This document shows positions 34,609 to 44,627 of a stretch of DNA of 52,795 nucleotides, one piece after another. Source of the stretch: Erysipelothrix sp. (GTDB taxonomy: Bacteria > Bacillota_I > Bacilli_A > Erysipelotrichales > Erysipelotrichaceae); contig DUUI01000006.1 in NCBI GenBank assembly GCA_012841625.1, forward strand, positions 1-52,795, written 5' to 3'. The translations under genes and the position numbers were made by a program. The notes below the pieces were generated by a model that saw only the letters and a program-made list of their open reading frames with translations, was not told where the DNA came from and did no database searches. Position 1 is the stretch's first letter, and every line of letters begins with the position of its first letter.

Positions 34609-35325
34609 TTAGTTATGCGTAATTTTACTTAATAAGCGCGGAATATCGCGACTTGTAAGAATGCCAATTGGGCCTTTTTTAAGAGACTCATCATTTAGAA
34701 CTATAATGGCTGATAAAATTTTCCCTCTTTGTTGATAATTAGCAAATTCTTCGACCACTGATAAAACTTCATTCGTATCATGAATCAGAATATAATCAGC
34801 CTTCTTTACGGAGTTAAAAATATCTTTGACTTTAACTCCCTCTAAATCTATAATTTTTCCTTCGATATGATCTAACATATAAGCCATAATCATCTGGTTG
34901 GTTAATACACCTTGCACCATCACACCACTTAGTATCGGAAGCTGTGGGTATCCTTTTCTTGTCATGAGTGACAAAGTGTCTAATAATGAATCATCTAATT
35001 GACAAGTAATAAGTTTATCAAATTTGATATCTTCAATGAGTGGTGGATGCATCAAGATTAGAGCAATTTGCTCTATCTCTTTGACAACTTCATCATGAGG
35101 TTGGGCGATAATTTCATTTTGTCCAGCTCGATCATGCACAATCGCATTTCTTAACTGAGAATATTCGAGTAAATCATCTCGGTATTGTTTAATGAGACTA
35201 TGGTTTTTTGAGTATCTATGAACATAATTGGAAAAGCTTGAGGTCTTTGTGCTTTTGTTCCAGCTCTTAAATACTGTTTCAATCTGACTAAATGCGTTTA
35301 AAAATCGTTGTGCATTATTTTCCAT
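34609..35325 (-). CDS. HEPN-like domain fused to a CBS-domain pair
   Basis: 238 residues. The N-terminal 95 residues are helical and contain LLEYSQLRNAIVHDRAG, in which R59-N60-x3-H64 matches the RNxxxH motif of HEPN domains, many of which are ribonucleases. Residues about 100-238 form two CBS repeats (LITCQLDDSLLDTLSLMTRK, then VKDIFNSVKKADYILIHDTN and IGILTSRDIPRLL) that usually bind adenine nucleotides. It is cotranscribed with murJ (3-base gap) and murB. An adenylate-sensing regulator or RNase is a reasonable guess. No antitoxin partner is adjacent, so a toxin-antitoxin role is not supported. Confidence 0.75.
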   Translation of the reverse strand: MENNAQRFLNAFSQIETVFKSWNKSTKTSSFSNYVHRYSKNHSLIKQYRDDLLEYSQLRNAIVHDRAGQNEIIAQPHDEVVKEIEQIALILMHPPLIEDIKFDKLITCQLDDSLLDTLSLMTRKGYPQLPILSGVMVQGVLTNQMIMAYMLDHIEGKIIDLEGVKVKDIFNSVKKADYILIHDTNEVLSVVEEFANYQQRGKILSAIIVLNDESLKKGPIGILTSRDIPRLLSKITHN

Positions 35326-35328
35326 TTG

Positions 35329-36843
35329 TTAGTACCCTTTAATACGTCTTCTGAGGCCATCAATTAAGTCATCAAAGGTTTCAATATGTAACACTAAGAC
35401 AGCCATTAAGTAAACGCCTATGGCAACTAGAATAGTAATAAGTAAGAACATTGTATTACTTAGTCTAGGCTGTAATATAAATCTGCAAAGAAGCACAACC
35501 AGAACCATGACTCCATTTGCGATTAATACTTTAACAAATTGTTTACCAAACTTCTTAAATGGGAACGTCTTAAACAATTTCTTTAAGAAGAAAAACTCCA
35601 CCAAAACACCTGCCGTAAATGCGATAGTCATGGCCAGGGTAATTCCTGGTAAACCAATAAATTGAGTTAAGACCAGTCCTAAAACAATCTGGATTGCTAT
35701 AATTGTTAGAGATAATATCATTGGTGTTCTTGTATCTTGATAAGAGTAGAAAACACGAACATTTAAGTTATGCAGTGAAATCGCAATAATCCCAAAGGCA
35801 TAAGCGAATAATATCGGTGTCAGAGCAACAGCATCAGCCTCAGTGAACTCACCTCGTAAGAACACAAACCTAACAATTGGATTAGCTAATAGCATAATCC
35901 CAAAGGCACTTGGGACGATAAATAACATTTCTGAAATAAATGCCTCTCCATATTCTCTTTTGGCTTTTTCATATTGTTTTAGAGAAATGGCCTTAGAAAG
36001 AGATGGATACATAACCGTAATAATGGCCAAACCAAAAATCCCTTCAACCATCCCACCGATTCTTGTGGCATGGTTAATTAAAGTTAAGCCACCTCTTGTT
36101 GACGAGGCTAATGCATTATTTACTAAGCTTCCAAGAGTACCAGCTGCTGCACCAATAATTAATGGCAGAGCTAAGACTAACATTCGTCTCATATGTGGAT
36201 CTTTTAAATTAAAGATAGGTTTATATCGAAAACCTTTAGAATAGGCATACCCTAAAATAAGAACAGCTTGTGATATATAAGCTAATACAATTCCATATGG
36301 AAGAATAGCAATATTGAATGCTTGAGTTAAGTAAATAACTAAAATGATTACAATATTTAATGGGAAACCCATTAAAGCTGGAACCAAAAACGAATGTCTG
36401 ACATGTAAAAAACCGGTTAATAATTGAATGATAACCGCAAACAAAATAGTAAAACTGGTTACTTTAACAAAAGGAACTAAGTAGACTAATACTTCAGCAT
36501 CTGCGATTGGTAATAATATTGAAATTGAGGACTCTGTAAAGAAGAATAAAATTGATACAAATATTACACCAATCACCAACATTACGTTGATTGTATTGTT
36601 AAGGAAGCTGGTTGCGCTATTTGTTCCTTCTTCATTTTCAATTCTTGTGAACATTGGTATGAGCCCAGTCGAAAATGCAGCTAATATCATGCTAAAAACT
36701 TGAGTAGGTAAACTGAACGAATATACAAATGCATCAGAGACTGCACCAACTCCTAAAACCGCAACGAGTATTGCTTCTCTGGCAAATCCTAATAATTTTG
36801 ATATGACCGATGCGACCATAATTAATAATGAAGCTTTTTTCAT
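35329..36843 (-). CDS. murJ: Lipid II flippase MurJ
   Basis: 504 residues, about 14 membrane helices, MviN/MurJ family of the MOP superfamily. The start ASLLIMVASVISKLLGFARE is the family N-terminus. GAVSDAFVYSFSLP, ALPLIIGAAAGTLGSLVNN and RVFYSYQDTRTPM are conserved blocks. It moves lipid II across the membrane for wall synthesis. It is first in a murJ, HEPN-CBS, murB unit, with an AAGGAGT site. Confidence 0.94.
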   Translation of the reverse strand: MKKASLLIMVASVISKLLGFAREAILVAVLGVGAVSDAFVYSFSLPTQVFSMILAAFSTGLIPMFTRIENEEGTNSATSFLNNTINVMLVIGVIFVSILFFFTESSISILLPIADAEVLVYLVPFVKVTSFTILFAVIIQLLTGFLHVRHSFLVPALMGFPLNIVIILVIYLTQAFNIAILPYGIVLAYISQAVLILGYAYSKGFRYKPIFNLKDPHMRRMLVLALPLIIGAAAGTLGSLVNNALASSTRGGLTLINHATRIGGMVEGIFGLAIITVMYPSLSKAISLKQYEKAKREYGEAFISEMLFIVPSAFGIMLLANPIVRFVFLRGEFTEADAVALTPILFAYAFGIIAISLHNLNVRVFYSYQDTRTPMILSLTIIAIQIVLGLVLTQFIGLPGITLAMTIAFTAGVLVEFFFLKKLFKTFPFKKFGKQFVKVLIANGVMVLVVLLCRFILQPRLSNTMFLLITILVAIGVYLMAVLVLHIETFDDLIDGLRRRIKGY

Positions 36844-36866
36844 ATTGACTCCTTAAACCGTAGTAC

Positions 36867-36875
36867 AGTATAACA
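36867..36875 (-). promoter_or_regulatory. Promoter of the murJ operon
   Basis: Extended -10 TG-T-TATACT (hexamer 36867-36872), directly after the T-tract of the upstream hairpin. A short leader with AAGGAGT leads to ATG 36843. Confidence 0.55.
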
Positions 36876-36904
36876 AAAAAAACATAAATAAGCACATTTA
36901 TGTT
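36874..36904 (-). terminator. Terminator after pepD
   Basis: Eight-base arms ACATAAAT / ATTTATGT, loop GTGCTT, followed by a run of T on the minus strand. A TATAAT sequence lies just upstream of the hairpin, but no gene would be served by it. Confidence 0.7.
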
Positions 36905-36970
36905 TTCTATTATATCATGCATCCTAAAATATCGATAATTTTTCCTGTAAATACCGTAATTGAAAATTAG

Positions 36971-38389
36971 TTAGTTTCTTAAATTCTCCAACAAATTGAC
37001 CAGTAATTGATACGTTCTTTTAAACGATCCAATATCCAGTCTTTCTTGAGGTGTATGAATATCATGCATAATTGGACCAAAGGCAACAATATCTAAGTCT
37101 GGCAGTTTGCCTTTAAAGATACCCAGTTCCAAGCCACCATGAGTCGCTTCAAGCTGCATGTCTGTGTTGTAAAGCTCTTTATATGTTTCTAATAATGTTT
37201 CTCTTAAGCGTGAATTTGGATCATAGTCCCACCCTGGATATCCATCGGTTAACTCAACCTCGGCTCCAAATGCATCACAAGCAATCTTAATCGCATTCCT
37301 AGTTTTATTCATCAAATATGGTTGTGGTGAACGAATACTTAATGCAATGTTAATTGCGTTTTCTTCTGTTCTTATGGTTCCAATATTACAACTAGATAAA
37401 GTTAGACCCTCAATCACAAATGATTTATGGAAATACCCATAAGGCATTAAATACCATAAATTAGCAATTCGATTGTTTTGATCATAACCCAATGTATATG
37501 TATCTTTTTGTTCATGAGCAATTTCTAAATAAAAACCAGAGTCTGATATTAAATAAACAGTCTTAAGTTTCTCTTCTAATAATTTAAGTTCTTCTAAAAC
37601 AGCTTGAACTTGATCAGACTTAACGCCTAAGATTAACTCAGCTTCCCTAGGGATAGCGTTTTCTTTAAGTCCTCCATCAATTAAGTGAAGCGCAACTTCA
37701 TACTCTTGTAATAAATTGTAAAACAACTCACCCGCAATCTTGATTGCGTTGCCACGCTCTTGATCAATGTCTTGGCCTGAGTGGCCCCCCTTTAAGCCTT
37801 TAACTTTAACTGTGATTCGATTCTTATACGTCTTTTCATAACGAATTGGAAAAGTTACATAAGCACGCGAGCCACCAGTACTTGAAATCGTAGTTTGATG
37901 CTCGCCACTACTATCAAGACCAATAAGTCTTCTTCCCTTTAGTGAACTTACATCTAACTCAACAGCACCGATTAAGCCTACCTCTTCTTGAACAGTAAAA
38001 ACACATTCCAGCGGTGGATGCTTTAATGAAGTATCATCCAGAATTGCCAGCATATATGCAACGGCAACACCATCGTCTGCTCCTAAGGTTGTATTATCGG
38101 CTGATAACCAACCATCTTCTTCAATTAATGTTAATGGATCAGTTTCAAAATTATGATCACTGTCTTTGTTCTTTTCAGCAACCATATCAGTATGGCCTTG
38201 AAGAATAACAGGTGCAGCTTCTTGGTAATCCTCACTGGCTGGTTTTTTGATAATCACATTATTTAGTTCATCTCTTATTACTTCTAAGTTTCTTGTGCTA
38301 GCAAAATCAACTAAATAATCAGCAATCTTTTCTTCTTGAAATGATGCTCTTGGTATTTTACTAATTTGTTTGAAAAATTCTAAAATCAT
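36971..38389 (-). CDS. pepD: Aminoacyl-histidine dipeptidase (Xaa-His dipeptidase, M20C)
   Basis: 472 residues, the normal PepD size. Metal-site motifs are VILQGHTDMVAEKNKDS and TTLGADDGVAVAYMLA, with the catalytic Glu in FTVQEEVGLIGA and a late LEATHGGLELGIF. The dimerisation domain lies between. It hydrolyses dipeptides such as carnosine in the cytoplasm. It is a single gene with its own promoter (TATAAT 38414-38419) and GAGGGAGATT site, and is not obviously linked to its neighbours. Confidence 0.93.
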   Translation of the reverse strand: MILEFFKQISKIPRASFQEEKIADYLVDFASTRNLEVIRDELNNVIIKKPASEDYQEAAPVILQGHTDMVAEKNKDSDHNFETDPLTLIEEDGWLSADNTTLGADDGVAVAYMLAILDDTSLKHPPLECVFTVQEEVGLIGAVELDVSSLKGRRLIGLDSSGEHQTTISSTGGSRAYVTFPIRYEKTYKNRITVKVKGLKGGHSGQDIDQERGNAIKIAGELFYNLLQEYEVALHLIDGGLKENAIPREAELILGVKSDQVQAVLEELKLLEEKLKTVYLISDSGFYLEIAHEQKDTYTLGYDQNNRIANLWYLMPYGYFHKSFVIEGLTLSSCNIGTIRTEENAINIALSIRSPQPYLMNKTRNAIKIACDAFGAEVELTDGYPGWDYDPNSRLRETLLETYKELYNTDMQLEATHGGLELGIFKGKLPDLDIVAFGPIMHDIHTPQERLDIGSFKRTYQLLVNLLENLRN

Positions 38390-38413
38390 AATCTCCCTCT
38401 CTCATACCTTTCT

Positions 38414-38419
38414 ATTATA
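38414..38419 (-). promoter_or_regulatory. -10 box of pepD
   Basis: TATAAT on the minus strand, just after the terminator of the LCP gene. A roughly 18-base leader with GAGGGAG follows. Confidence 0.5.
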
Positions 38420-38431
38420 CACCTAATTAGA

Positions 38432-38459
38432 ATAAAAAGAACAACCATGAGGTTGTTCT
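38432..38459 (-). terminator. Terminator of the LCP gene
   Basis: Nine-base arms AGAACAACC / GGTTGTTCT around a 4-base loop, followed on the minus strand by TTTTATT. It begins at the LCP stop codon. Confidence 0.8.
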
Positions 38460-39858
38460 ATTTCATTGAGTTAATCTTATCTCTAGCTGTTTGAACATCT
38501 GTTTCATTTGGATAAATAATACTTAGGTTCTGATCTGGGTATAAGTAAGTCGTACTCATACCGCCCTCACCTGTTATAGCCAATGTTTCAAAGTTCCATG
38601 AAGGATTCTTTTCAAGTTGTAATTGAAGCAGTGCAGACAATCCATCTGAGCCAAAGTCTGTATCAACTGAAGTGTTGAATTGACTAATTAAGCCTTCAAT
38701 ATTCCATGGACTGATTGATGTCACTATCTTTGAGAATGTCGCTTTAATAACTTCTTGTTGGTGAATTCCCCTAGTTATATCTCCCCCAGGAACATTCTTT
38801 CTTTCTCTAGAGAATACTAGTGCTTGTTGTGAGTTTAATGTATTAATACCTTCATTAAACCAAGTTCCATCATATGCTTGGAAACTATAATGTGAATACA
38901 CATCAATTGATCCAACGACATCTAAAATATTAATAACAGATGTGAAGTTGACTCTGGCGTAATAGTTGATTGTAACACCTAAGTAATTTTCAAGTGAATT
39001 AACAGTACAATCGACACCCCGAATTCCTGAGTGCGTTAATTTATCATAATAATCATCAAAACAACTAATTGGAATAAATGAGTCCCTAGGAATTGACGTT
39101 GTTAAGATTTCATGAGTCGTTGGATTGACTGTCATTAATATATTAACATCAGATCTTGAAATTGTTGTCACTGGTCCATCCGTATCAATACCACTAATTA
39201 AAACAGTAAAGCCCTCAGTTGATGTATTAACTTCCTTGGTAGTACTGACTTTAACAACTTCATGATCAATGAGTTCTAAGACTCTAGTTCTTTCATTGAA
39301 ATCTGGAATAACTTCAACAATAGTTGAACGTGTGGCTTCATTCAGTAATAAGACTTCTACTTGATAATTAATCAAATCACTTGCTGCTCTAATATCGTCC
39401 CCTAGTTCTGTTTCAGAACCCATGGACACTTTTGTTCTAATATTTGCGAGTGATTCATCAGTGACTGAAGTACTGTATCCAAAACTTGCGCCAATCGTAT
39501 CATCAAGCGTTTGAAATGGTGAATCTTGCATAACAACAAGCGATGTTGTTTCAATAGATTTACCTCTATCAGTCACCAGCCTGTTTAATGAAAACTGCAT
39601 ATAAGCTTGTGCAAATGCTAAGAGTAAAACTAAAACGATGGCGATGACTTTGCCCCATCGATTTCTTAATAATAAGCCAACAGCCGTAATTAGGACTACT
39701 CCTAAGAATGCGCCAATGGACCATGTGGTTGGGATACTTATATTATAAAATTCAGCAAGCGCATATAAGACTGCACTTACAATTAAAATAATGTCATAAG
39801 TTAATAGATTAACTGGTTTCTTCAGTTTTTTGTTGTTCAAAGTTGACCGACTCATCAC
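38458..39858 (-). CDS. LytR-CpsA-Psr (LCP) family cell-wall polymer ligase
   Basis: 466 residues. Three or four membrane helices occupy the first 95 residues, then comes an extracellular LCP domain (about 215-400). The domain has FTVLISGIDTDG, SRSDVNILMTVNPTTHEILT, TSIPRDSFI, FSRERKNVPGGDITRGIHQQ and a late ISIIYP segment. These Arg and Asp residues bind the polyprenyl pyrophosphate head group in characterised LCPs, which attach wall polymers to peptidoglycan. The gene starts 50 bases inside the end of the Big2 gene, with AAAAGAGGTCTCGTG before the ATG, so the two are coupled. Confidence 0.92.
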   Translation of the reverse strand: MMSRSTLNNKKLKKPVNLLTYDIILIVSAVLYALAEFYNISIPTTWSIGAFLGVVLITAVGLLLRNRWGKVIAIVLVLLLAFAQAYMQFSLNRLVTDRGKSIETTSLVVMQDSPFQTLDDTIGASFGYSTSVTDESLANIRTKVSMGSETELGDDIRAASDLINYQVEVLLLNEATRSTIVEVIPDFNERTRVLELIDHEVVKVSTTKEVNTSTEGFTVLISGIDTDGPVTTISRSDVNILMTVNPTTHEILTTSIPRDSFIPISCFDDYYDKLTHSGIRGVDCTVNSLENYLGVTINYYARVNFTSVINILDVVGSIDVYSHYSFQAYDGTWFNEGINTLNSQQALVFSRERKNVPGGDITRGIHQQEVIKATFSKIVTSISPWNIEGLISQFNTSVDTDFGSDGLSALLQLQLEKNPSWNFETLAITGEGGMSTTYLYPDQNLSIIYPNETDVQTARDKINSMK

Positions 39859-41857
39859 GAGACCTCTTTTCTACTTCAAATTCTATCTCTTGTTCATTAT
39901 ACCGTTTTATTACAAAAAAACTAGTCAATAAAGCGATAAAACCAAAGATGATAAATAAAAACATAACTAATCTACTTTCAAGTTCTTGATCAGTTAAATA
40001 ATAAAAGTTATTTTCAATTGAAGACAATGTCAGAACATTATCCTCTGTAACATCCAGTGGCGTAGCACTGACTAGTCTTAAACTTTCTTGAAATTCTTGA
40101 TAGATTCGATACTCTTCATTAAGATCTAGTTTTGAGTTTACAATAAGCTTATCAATTCGACTTAAACTAATAGGGACTTCCATTTCAATAAGATGACCAT
40201 TGTAGTTTCCAAAATGGCTCTCAATTAAACTCGCTCTTGGAAATAAGTTTTGTCGAACTTGCGTGAAATTAAACAATTGATAATTAAACAGCCTTTGACT
40301 ATTAGAATCAATCACCGTCAGATTAATATCTTTATTTAAGTATTCATCATTTAATTGAAGCCCTGCGACTTGTAAAGTCTGTTCATAATAAGCTGTATTA
40401 TCCAATACTACGGTCACATCATTTTGGCCAATTCGATTGATTCGATTCACATAAGGGATTTCTAAAATATGGTCATTAAGATTGTCAACACCTCGTAAAT
40501 CAAAGCTAACAATTTGATTGCTGTTGAGTGATCCAAAAATAACTTTCTGACCTGATTCATCTTCAGCAGGAACAACCGTCACATCTAAATTAGTTGTAAA
40601 TTCCCCATGCTGTATAAAGATTACTACTGAACCCTGATTAATGGCTGTAATATTACCATATTCATCAACTTCAACAACATCTTCGTCACTTGAGCGATAA
40701 GTAAGGTTTAATTCACTTGATGAGTTACTAGGTTTAGGCTGAACTCTGACATGGAAACGCTGACCTTGTTGTAAACTAATCCGGCTAGGACTTACTGTAA
40801 TGCCTGTTAATGGGACATCAACAAATACAATGATGTCTTTTTCAATCTCATTTATCTTAGCAGTGACAACCGCCTCCCCCGGACTAATGCCAAATAATCG
40901 GCCATTGTTAACTCTGACGATACTAGGTCTTGATGATAACCAAGTGATTGGTGTATTGGAATAAGCCTCAGGCTTAATTTTATAATCAACTGATAATTCC
41001 TCACCAACTGCGACTCTAATTACTTCCTCACTAAATTCAATGTCTTCAATATTCGAAATGACTTCAACAATGGTTTTATAATCTTTATTGTTGACTTTGG
41101 CTGTAATCGTTGCGGTTCCGTTGTCGATTCCATAGACAACCCCTCTTGAATCAACCGTTGCGATGTTTTCATTGCTTGAAGACCATTCAATTGTTTTATC
41201 TATATTAGGTGCAAATAAACTTGTTCGATACAAAATATTGACACTACTGTCTACATTTAATGTTTGTCTAGGTTCTAAATAAGCAAAGTCAGGTCGATCG
41301 ATGATTTCAACTTCTTTTGTGGCTGTTTGATTTAAATAGGATGCCGTAATTGTGACATTTCCAATTTTATGACCCACAATATCACCTGATTCATTAATAC
41401 TCGCAATGGTTGTATCACTACTTACATAAGTTGCATCAAATCCATCTAAGGTTGCTGCTGGCTGAAAGACAAGCTCAGGTTTATGTGTCTCATATATGTC
41501 AAGCTGAATATCCTTGGTTTTAAATACCATTGAATCGAATAGTTGGACTTGGATATTGAAACGATAAGAACCTTCATAAATACCTGTTAAATACACACTT
41601 CCATAATTAAGACCTGTTATAACCCACCTATTGCTTGAGCGTTTAATTTCCAATAATTCATCATTAGAATTTATCCATTCTATTTCTGCTTCATCTATCT
41701 CTTGGTCGACTTCAAAAACGAGAGTTTTTTCTTCTCCCTTTTTTAAATGGATTTGGTTCGCTTCATATTCAACAACACTTACATCTACTGCATAGATTGG
41801 ATTAATTATTGAGAATAAGAAGAGAACGCTTAAAAGTAAACTAAACGTTTTTCTCAT
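39809..41857 (-). CDS. Membrane-anchored surface protein with bacterial Ig-like (Big2) domains
   Basis: 682 residues. A signal peptide (RKTFSLLLSVLFLFSIINPIYA) opens the protein. Several Big2-type repeats follow between about 100 and 430, recognisable by their WSSSNENIATVDSRGVVYGI, TYRSSDEDVVEVDEYGNITA and YVSSDTTIASINESGDIVGH core phrases. A non-repetitive region of 200 residues comes next, and a membrane helix (about 632-655, LVMFLFIIFGFIALLTSFFV) leads to a charged cytoplasmic tail. It probably acts as an adhesion or wall-binding protein. It is transcribed with the LCP ligase. The ATG lacks a ribosome binding site and appears leaderless. Confidence 0.85.
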   Translation of the reverse strand: MRKTFSLLLSVLFLFSIINPIYAVDVSVVEYEANQIHLKKGEEKTLVFEVDQEIDEAEIEWINSNDELLEIKRSSNRWVITGLNYGSVYLTGIYEGSYRFNIQVQLFDSMVFKTKDIQLDIYETHKPELVFQPAATLDGFDATYVSSDTTIASINESGDIVGHKIGNVTITASYLNQTATKEVEIIDRPDFAYLEPRQTLNVDSSVNILYRTSLFAPNIDKTIEWSSSNENIATVDSRGVVYGIDNGTATITAKVNNKDYKTIVEVISNIEDIEFSEEVIRVAVGEELSVDYKIKPEAYSNTPITWLSSRPSIVRVNNGRLFGISPGEAVVTAKINEIEKDIIVFVDVPLTGITVSPSRISLQQGQRFHVRVQPKPSNSSSELNLTYRSSDEDVVEVDEYGNITAINQGSVVIFIQHGEFTTNLDVTVVPAEDESGQKVIFGSLNSNQIVSFDLRGVDNLNDHILEIPYVNRINRIGQNDVTVVLDNTAYYEQTLQVAGLQLNDEYLNKDINLTVIDSNSQRLFNYQLFNFTQVRQNLFPRASLIESHFGNYNGHLIEMEVPISLSRIDKLIVNSKLDLNEEYRIYQEFQESLRLVSATPLDVTEDNVLTLSSIENNFYYLTDQELESRLVMFLFIIFGFIALLTSFFVIKRYNEQEIEFEVEKRSRDESVNFEQQKTEETS

Positions 41858-41863
41858 AGACTT

Positions 41864-41891
41864 ATTTTAACATAGCTAACACTTGATTCAA
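41864..41891 (-). promoter_or_regulatory. Promoter of the Big2-LCP operon, predicted leaderless
   Basis: -35 TTGAAT (41886-41891), 16-base spacer, extended -10 TG-T-TAAAAT (hexamer 41864-41869). Exactly 6 bases separate the -10 from ATG 41857, so the start codon is the expected +1. Confidence 0.6.
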
Positions 41892-41919
41892 TTACTTTCA
41901 ATCAACTAATATAGATGCA

Positions 41920-43476
41920 TTAAAATTGTTCAGAGATTGTTTTACCCTGCATATGCAGAATTAAATAATCTGGACCACCTGCTTTTGAATCAGTTCCAGA
42001 CATATTGAATCCACCAAAAGGTTGATATCCAACAATAGCACCTGTGCATTTACGATTCAAGTATAAGTTTCCACAATGGAAATCTTCCCTAGCCTTTTCA
42101 AGATGTTCTCTATTTCTAGAAATAACCGCACCGGTTAATCCATATTCAGTATTATTAGCAACATCAAGTGCCTCATCAAAATCTTTAACCTTAGTTACTG
42201 CTAAGACTGGACCAAAAATCTCTTCTTGCATTAAACGAGCATCTGGAGCTACATCAACATAAACAGTTGGGTTGATAAAGTAGCCTTTTGAATCATCAGC
42301 CGTTCCACCGATTAGTAATCGCCCTTCTTTTTCACCTACTTCAAAATATGAAGTGATTTTCTTAAACGCATTGACATCATTAACCGGCCCTACATCCGTC
42401 ATACGATCATTTGAATCGCCAACAATTAATTGCTCAGTTAGTGTTTTAATTTTACCAACAACTTCATCATAAACATCTTGATGAATAATAGCTCTTGAAC
42501 AAGCACTACATTTTTGACCACTAAAACCAAAAGCAGAGCCAACAATTGATTCAGCTGCTAAGTCCAAGTCTGCATCATTATCTACGATAATGGCATCCTT
42601 GCCACCCATTTCAGCAATGACACGTTTGAGCCAGATTTGTCCTTTTTGAACTTTGGCTGCTTTTTCATAGATTTGAACACCGACTTCTTTTGATCCTGTA
42701 AATGAAACAAAGCGTGTTTGTGGATGATTGACTAGATAATCCCCAACCTCTGATCCTTTCCCTGGAACAAAGCCTAAGACACCATCAGGTAAGCCTGCTT
42801 CTTCTAATACTTCAACGAATTTATAAGCAATGACTTGGGTTGTACTGGCTGGTTTAATTAAGACTGTATTACCACTGACGATGGCAGCAGTTGTCATTCC
42901 TGCAAGTATTGCGAGTGGAAAATTCCATGGCGCAATAATAATTCCAACACCTAGTGGGATGTAACGATATTCATTTCTTTCAAGATTTCGTCGACTTAAT
43001 ACTTTATCGTCAATAGTTTGTAGTTCTAGAATCTGTCTTCCATAATATTCTAAAAAATCAATCGCTTCAGCAATGTCTGCATCCGCTTCAATCCATGGCT
43101 TTCCTGCCTCAATTGTTAATAGAGCATTAAATTCAAAGCGACGCTTCCGAATAATCCCAGCAGCTTTAAATAAGACATCAGCTCTTACTTTAGGGTCAGT
43201 TTTAGACCATGTTTTAAAAGTTTCTAAAGCGACTTCCATTGCTTTATCAGCATGTTCAATACTGGCTTGAGAAATCGTGCCTACCACTTGTTTGTGATTA
43301 CTAGGGTTGAGTGATGTATACACCTTCTCTGTTTTAACTCTTTTACCATCAATGACTAAATCGTAGTCTTTTCCTAGATAAGAATTTACTAATGCTAATC
43401 CTTGTTGATATGCTTTAACATCATTCTCATCTTGATATGTTTTGACTGGTTCTGTTTGATAACTATAAATTGCCAT
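41920..43476 (-). CDS. rocA: 1-pyrroline-5-carboxylate dehydrogenase
   Basis: 518 residues, an aldehyde dehydrogenase of the RocA type that oxidises glutamate semialdehyde (from P5C) to glutamate with NAD. Motifs are [19 protein letters not shown], the catalytic Glu in [15 protein letters not shown] and the catalytic Cys in [12 protein letters not shown]. The N-terminal 40 residues and [22 protein letters not shown] are typical of RocA rather than generic ALDH. It is last gene of the proline dehydrogenase operon, 12 bases after the flavoprotein subunit, which fits conversion of proline to glutamate. Confidence 0.95.
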   Translation of the reverse strand: MAIYSYQTEPVKTYQDENDVKAYQQGLALVNSYLGKDYDLVIDGKRVKTEKVYTSLNPSNHKQVVGTISQASIEHADKAMEVALETFKTWSKTDPKVRADVLFKAAGIIRKRRFEFNALLTIEAGKPWIEADADIAEAIDFLEYYGRQILELQTIDDKVLSRRNLERNEYRYIPLGVGIIIAPWNFPLAILAGMTTAAIVSGNTVLIKPASTTQVIAYKFVEVLEEAGLPDGVLGFVPGKGSEVGDYLVNHPQTRFVSFTGSKEVGVQIYEKAAKVQKGQIWLKRVIAEMGGKDAIIVDNDADLDLAAESIVGSAFGFSGQKCSACSRAIIHQDVYDEVVGKIKTLTEQLIVGDSNDRMTDVGPVNDVNAFKKITSYFEVGEKEGRLLIGGTADDSKGYFINPTVYVDVAPDARLMQEEIFGPVLAVTKVKDFDEALDVANNTEYGLTGAVISRNREHLEKAREDFHCGNLYLNRKCTGAIVGYQPFGGFNMSGTDSKAGGPDYLILHMQGKTISEQF

Positions 43477-43487
43477 ATGTTTCCTCC

Positions 43488-44627
43488 TTATACAACAAAT
43501 TGTTCTACAATTATTTCTTGGTTATTCTTAAATCGTTCTAATGATAATGTTTCAACAGTCATCGTTGTTTCTTTTTCTAGTATTATCTCACTCATCAGCT
43601 TTCCAACAATAGGAGCTAACATAAACCCATGACCACTAAAGCCACAAGCGACATAATAATTTTCAACTGGTGTCTTGCCAATGATGGGTTGACGATCAGG
43701 TGACATATTGTAACTACCAGCCCATGTTCTAACAACTCTTAATTCTCCCACTTTGGGTAATAAATCCATTACTGTTTGACTCATCTTTCGAGTAAAGCTA
43801 CGACTAGAGCTAATATCATGGCTTGGTTTAATGCCGATTTCAGAACGCCCCATAACAAATGGACCATGTGGGACTTGTTGAATATAAATATTCTTATTAA
43901 AGGACATAACCATAGGTCCTTGAAACCTCTCAATGGGTTCGGTTGCTAGAATCTCATGTTTTTCTGAATAAATTGGTAAATCAATTCCAACCATCTGTCC
44001 GACTTCTTTTGAGTATCCCCCAGCTGCATTAATCACTTTAGAGGCTAAATATTTATTCTTGGTAGTTGTGACTATAAAGCCTTCAGTAACACTCTGGATT
44101 GATAATACTTCTTCATGAAAGCTATAAGTAACTCCTAATCGCTTACCGGCCAAATAAAATGCTTCACTTGTTTTAAATGGATTTAGATGACCATCAGATT
44201 GATTGAAGGTAGCCCCTAAAAAATTATCAGGATTTAGATGTGGGACTATGTCTAGTGCTTCTTGAACACTTAAATAGCGTGTTTCTATACCTAATTCATT
44301 CTGAAGTTTAACATTCTTCTTAAACTTAGTAACTTCATCATCAGTGGTGGCAACGATTAAGTATCCTTCCTGTTTAAGCTCTAGGTCTTCATAGTCTAAG
44401 ACTTTATGAGCTTTTTCAAAAAACTTCATACTCCACTGAGTTAATAAACAGTTTTGTTTAGTTGCCCATTGTTGTCTCACACCGGCTCCACATCGGCCGG
44501 TAGCGCCACTCGCAAAATAACCTTTATCTATCACTAAGACATCTTGAGTGTTTTCTAATCCTAAGTGATACGCAATACTGAGTCCACTTATACCGGCCCC
44601 AATAATTAAAATATTTTTCTTAATCAT
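43488..44627 (-). CDS. FAD-dependent amine dehydrogenase subunit (proline dehydrogenase beta/HcnC-like)
   Basis: 379 residues of the D-amino-acid oxidase (DAO) superfamily. The FAD dinucleotide-binding loop is [17 protein letters not shown], followed by [20 protein letters not shown]; the C-terminal FAD motif is [21 protein letters not shown]. HcnC/LhpB-like and Thermococcus proline dehydrogenase beta subunits share this layout. It likely oxidises L-proline, D- or L-hydroxyproline or a similar secondary amine, and passes electrons to the NAD/FAD and Fe-S subunits encoded just upstream. The adjacent P5C dehydrogenase favours proline. Confidence 0.88.
   Translation of the reverse strand: MIKKNILIIGAGISGLSIAYHLGLENTQDVLVIDKGYFASGATGRCGAGVRQQWATKQNCLLTQWSMKFFEKAHKVLDYEDLELKQEGYLIVATTDDEVTKFKKNVKLQNELGIETRYLSVQEALDIVPHLNPDNFLGATFNQSDGHLNPFKTSEAFYLAGKRLGVTYSFHEEVLSIQSVTEGFIVTTTKNKYLASKVINAAGGYSKEVGQMVGIDLPIYSEKHEILATEPIERFQGPMVMSFNKNIYIQQVPHGPFVMGRSEIGIKPSHDISSSRSFTRKMSQTVMDLLPKVGELRVVRTWAGSYNMSPDRQPIIGKTPVENYYVACGFSGHGFMLAPIVGKLMSEIILEKETTMTVETLSLERFKNNQEIIVEQFVV

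Noticed and set aside
34609-35325. Toxin of a HEPN/MNT toxin-antitoxin pair
   Set aside because: No nucleotidyltransferase or other antitoxin gene is adjacent. The neighbours are murJ and murB, and the protein is fused to CBS domains.
36905-36925. TATAAT promoter upstream of the hairpin between pepD and murJ
   Set aside because: A transcript from it would run directly into the terminator, and murJ has a better placed promoter after the hairpin. Probably chance in AT-rich sequence.
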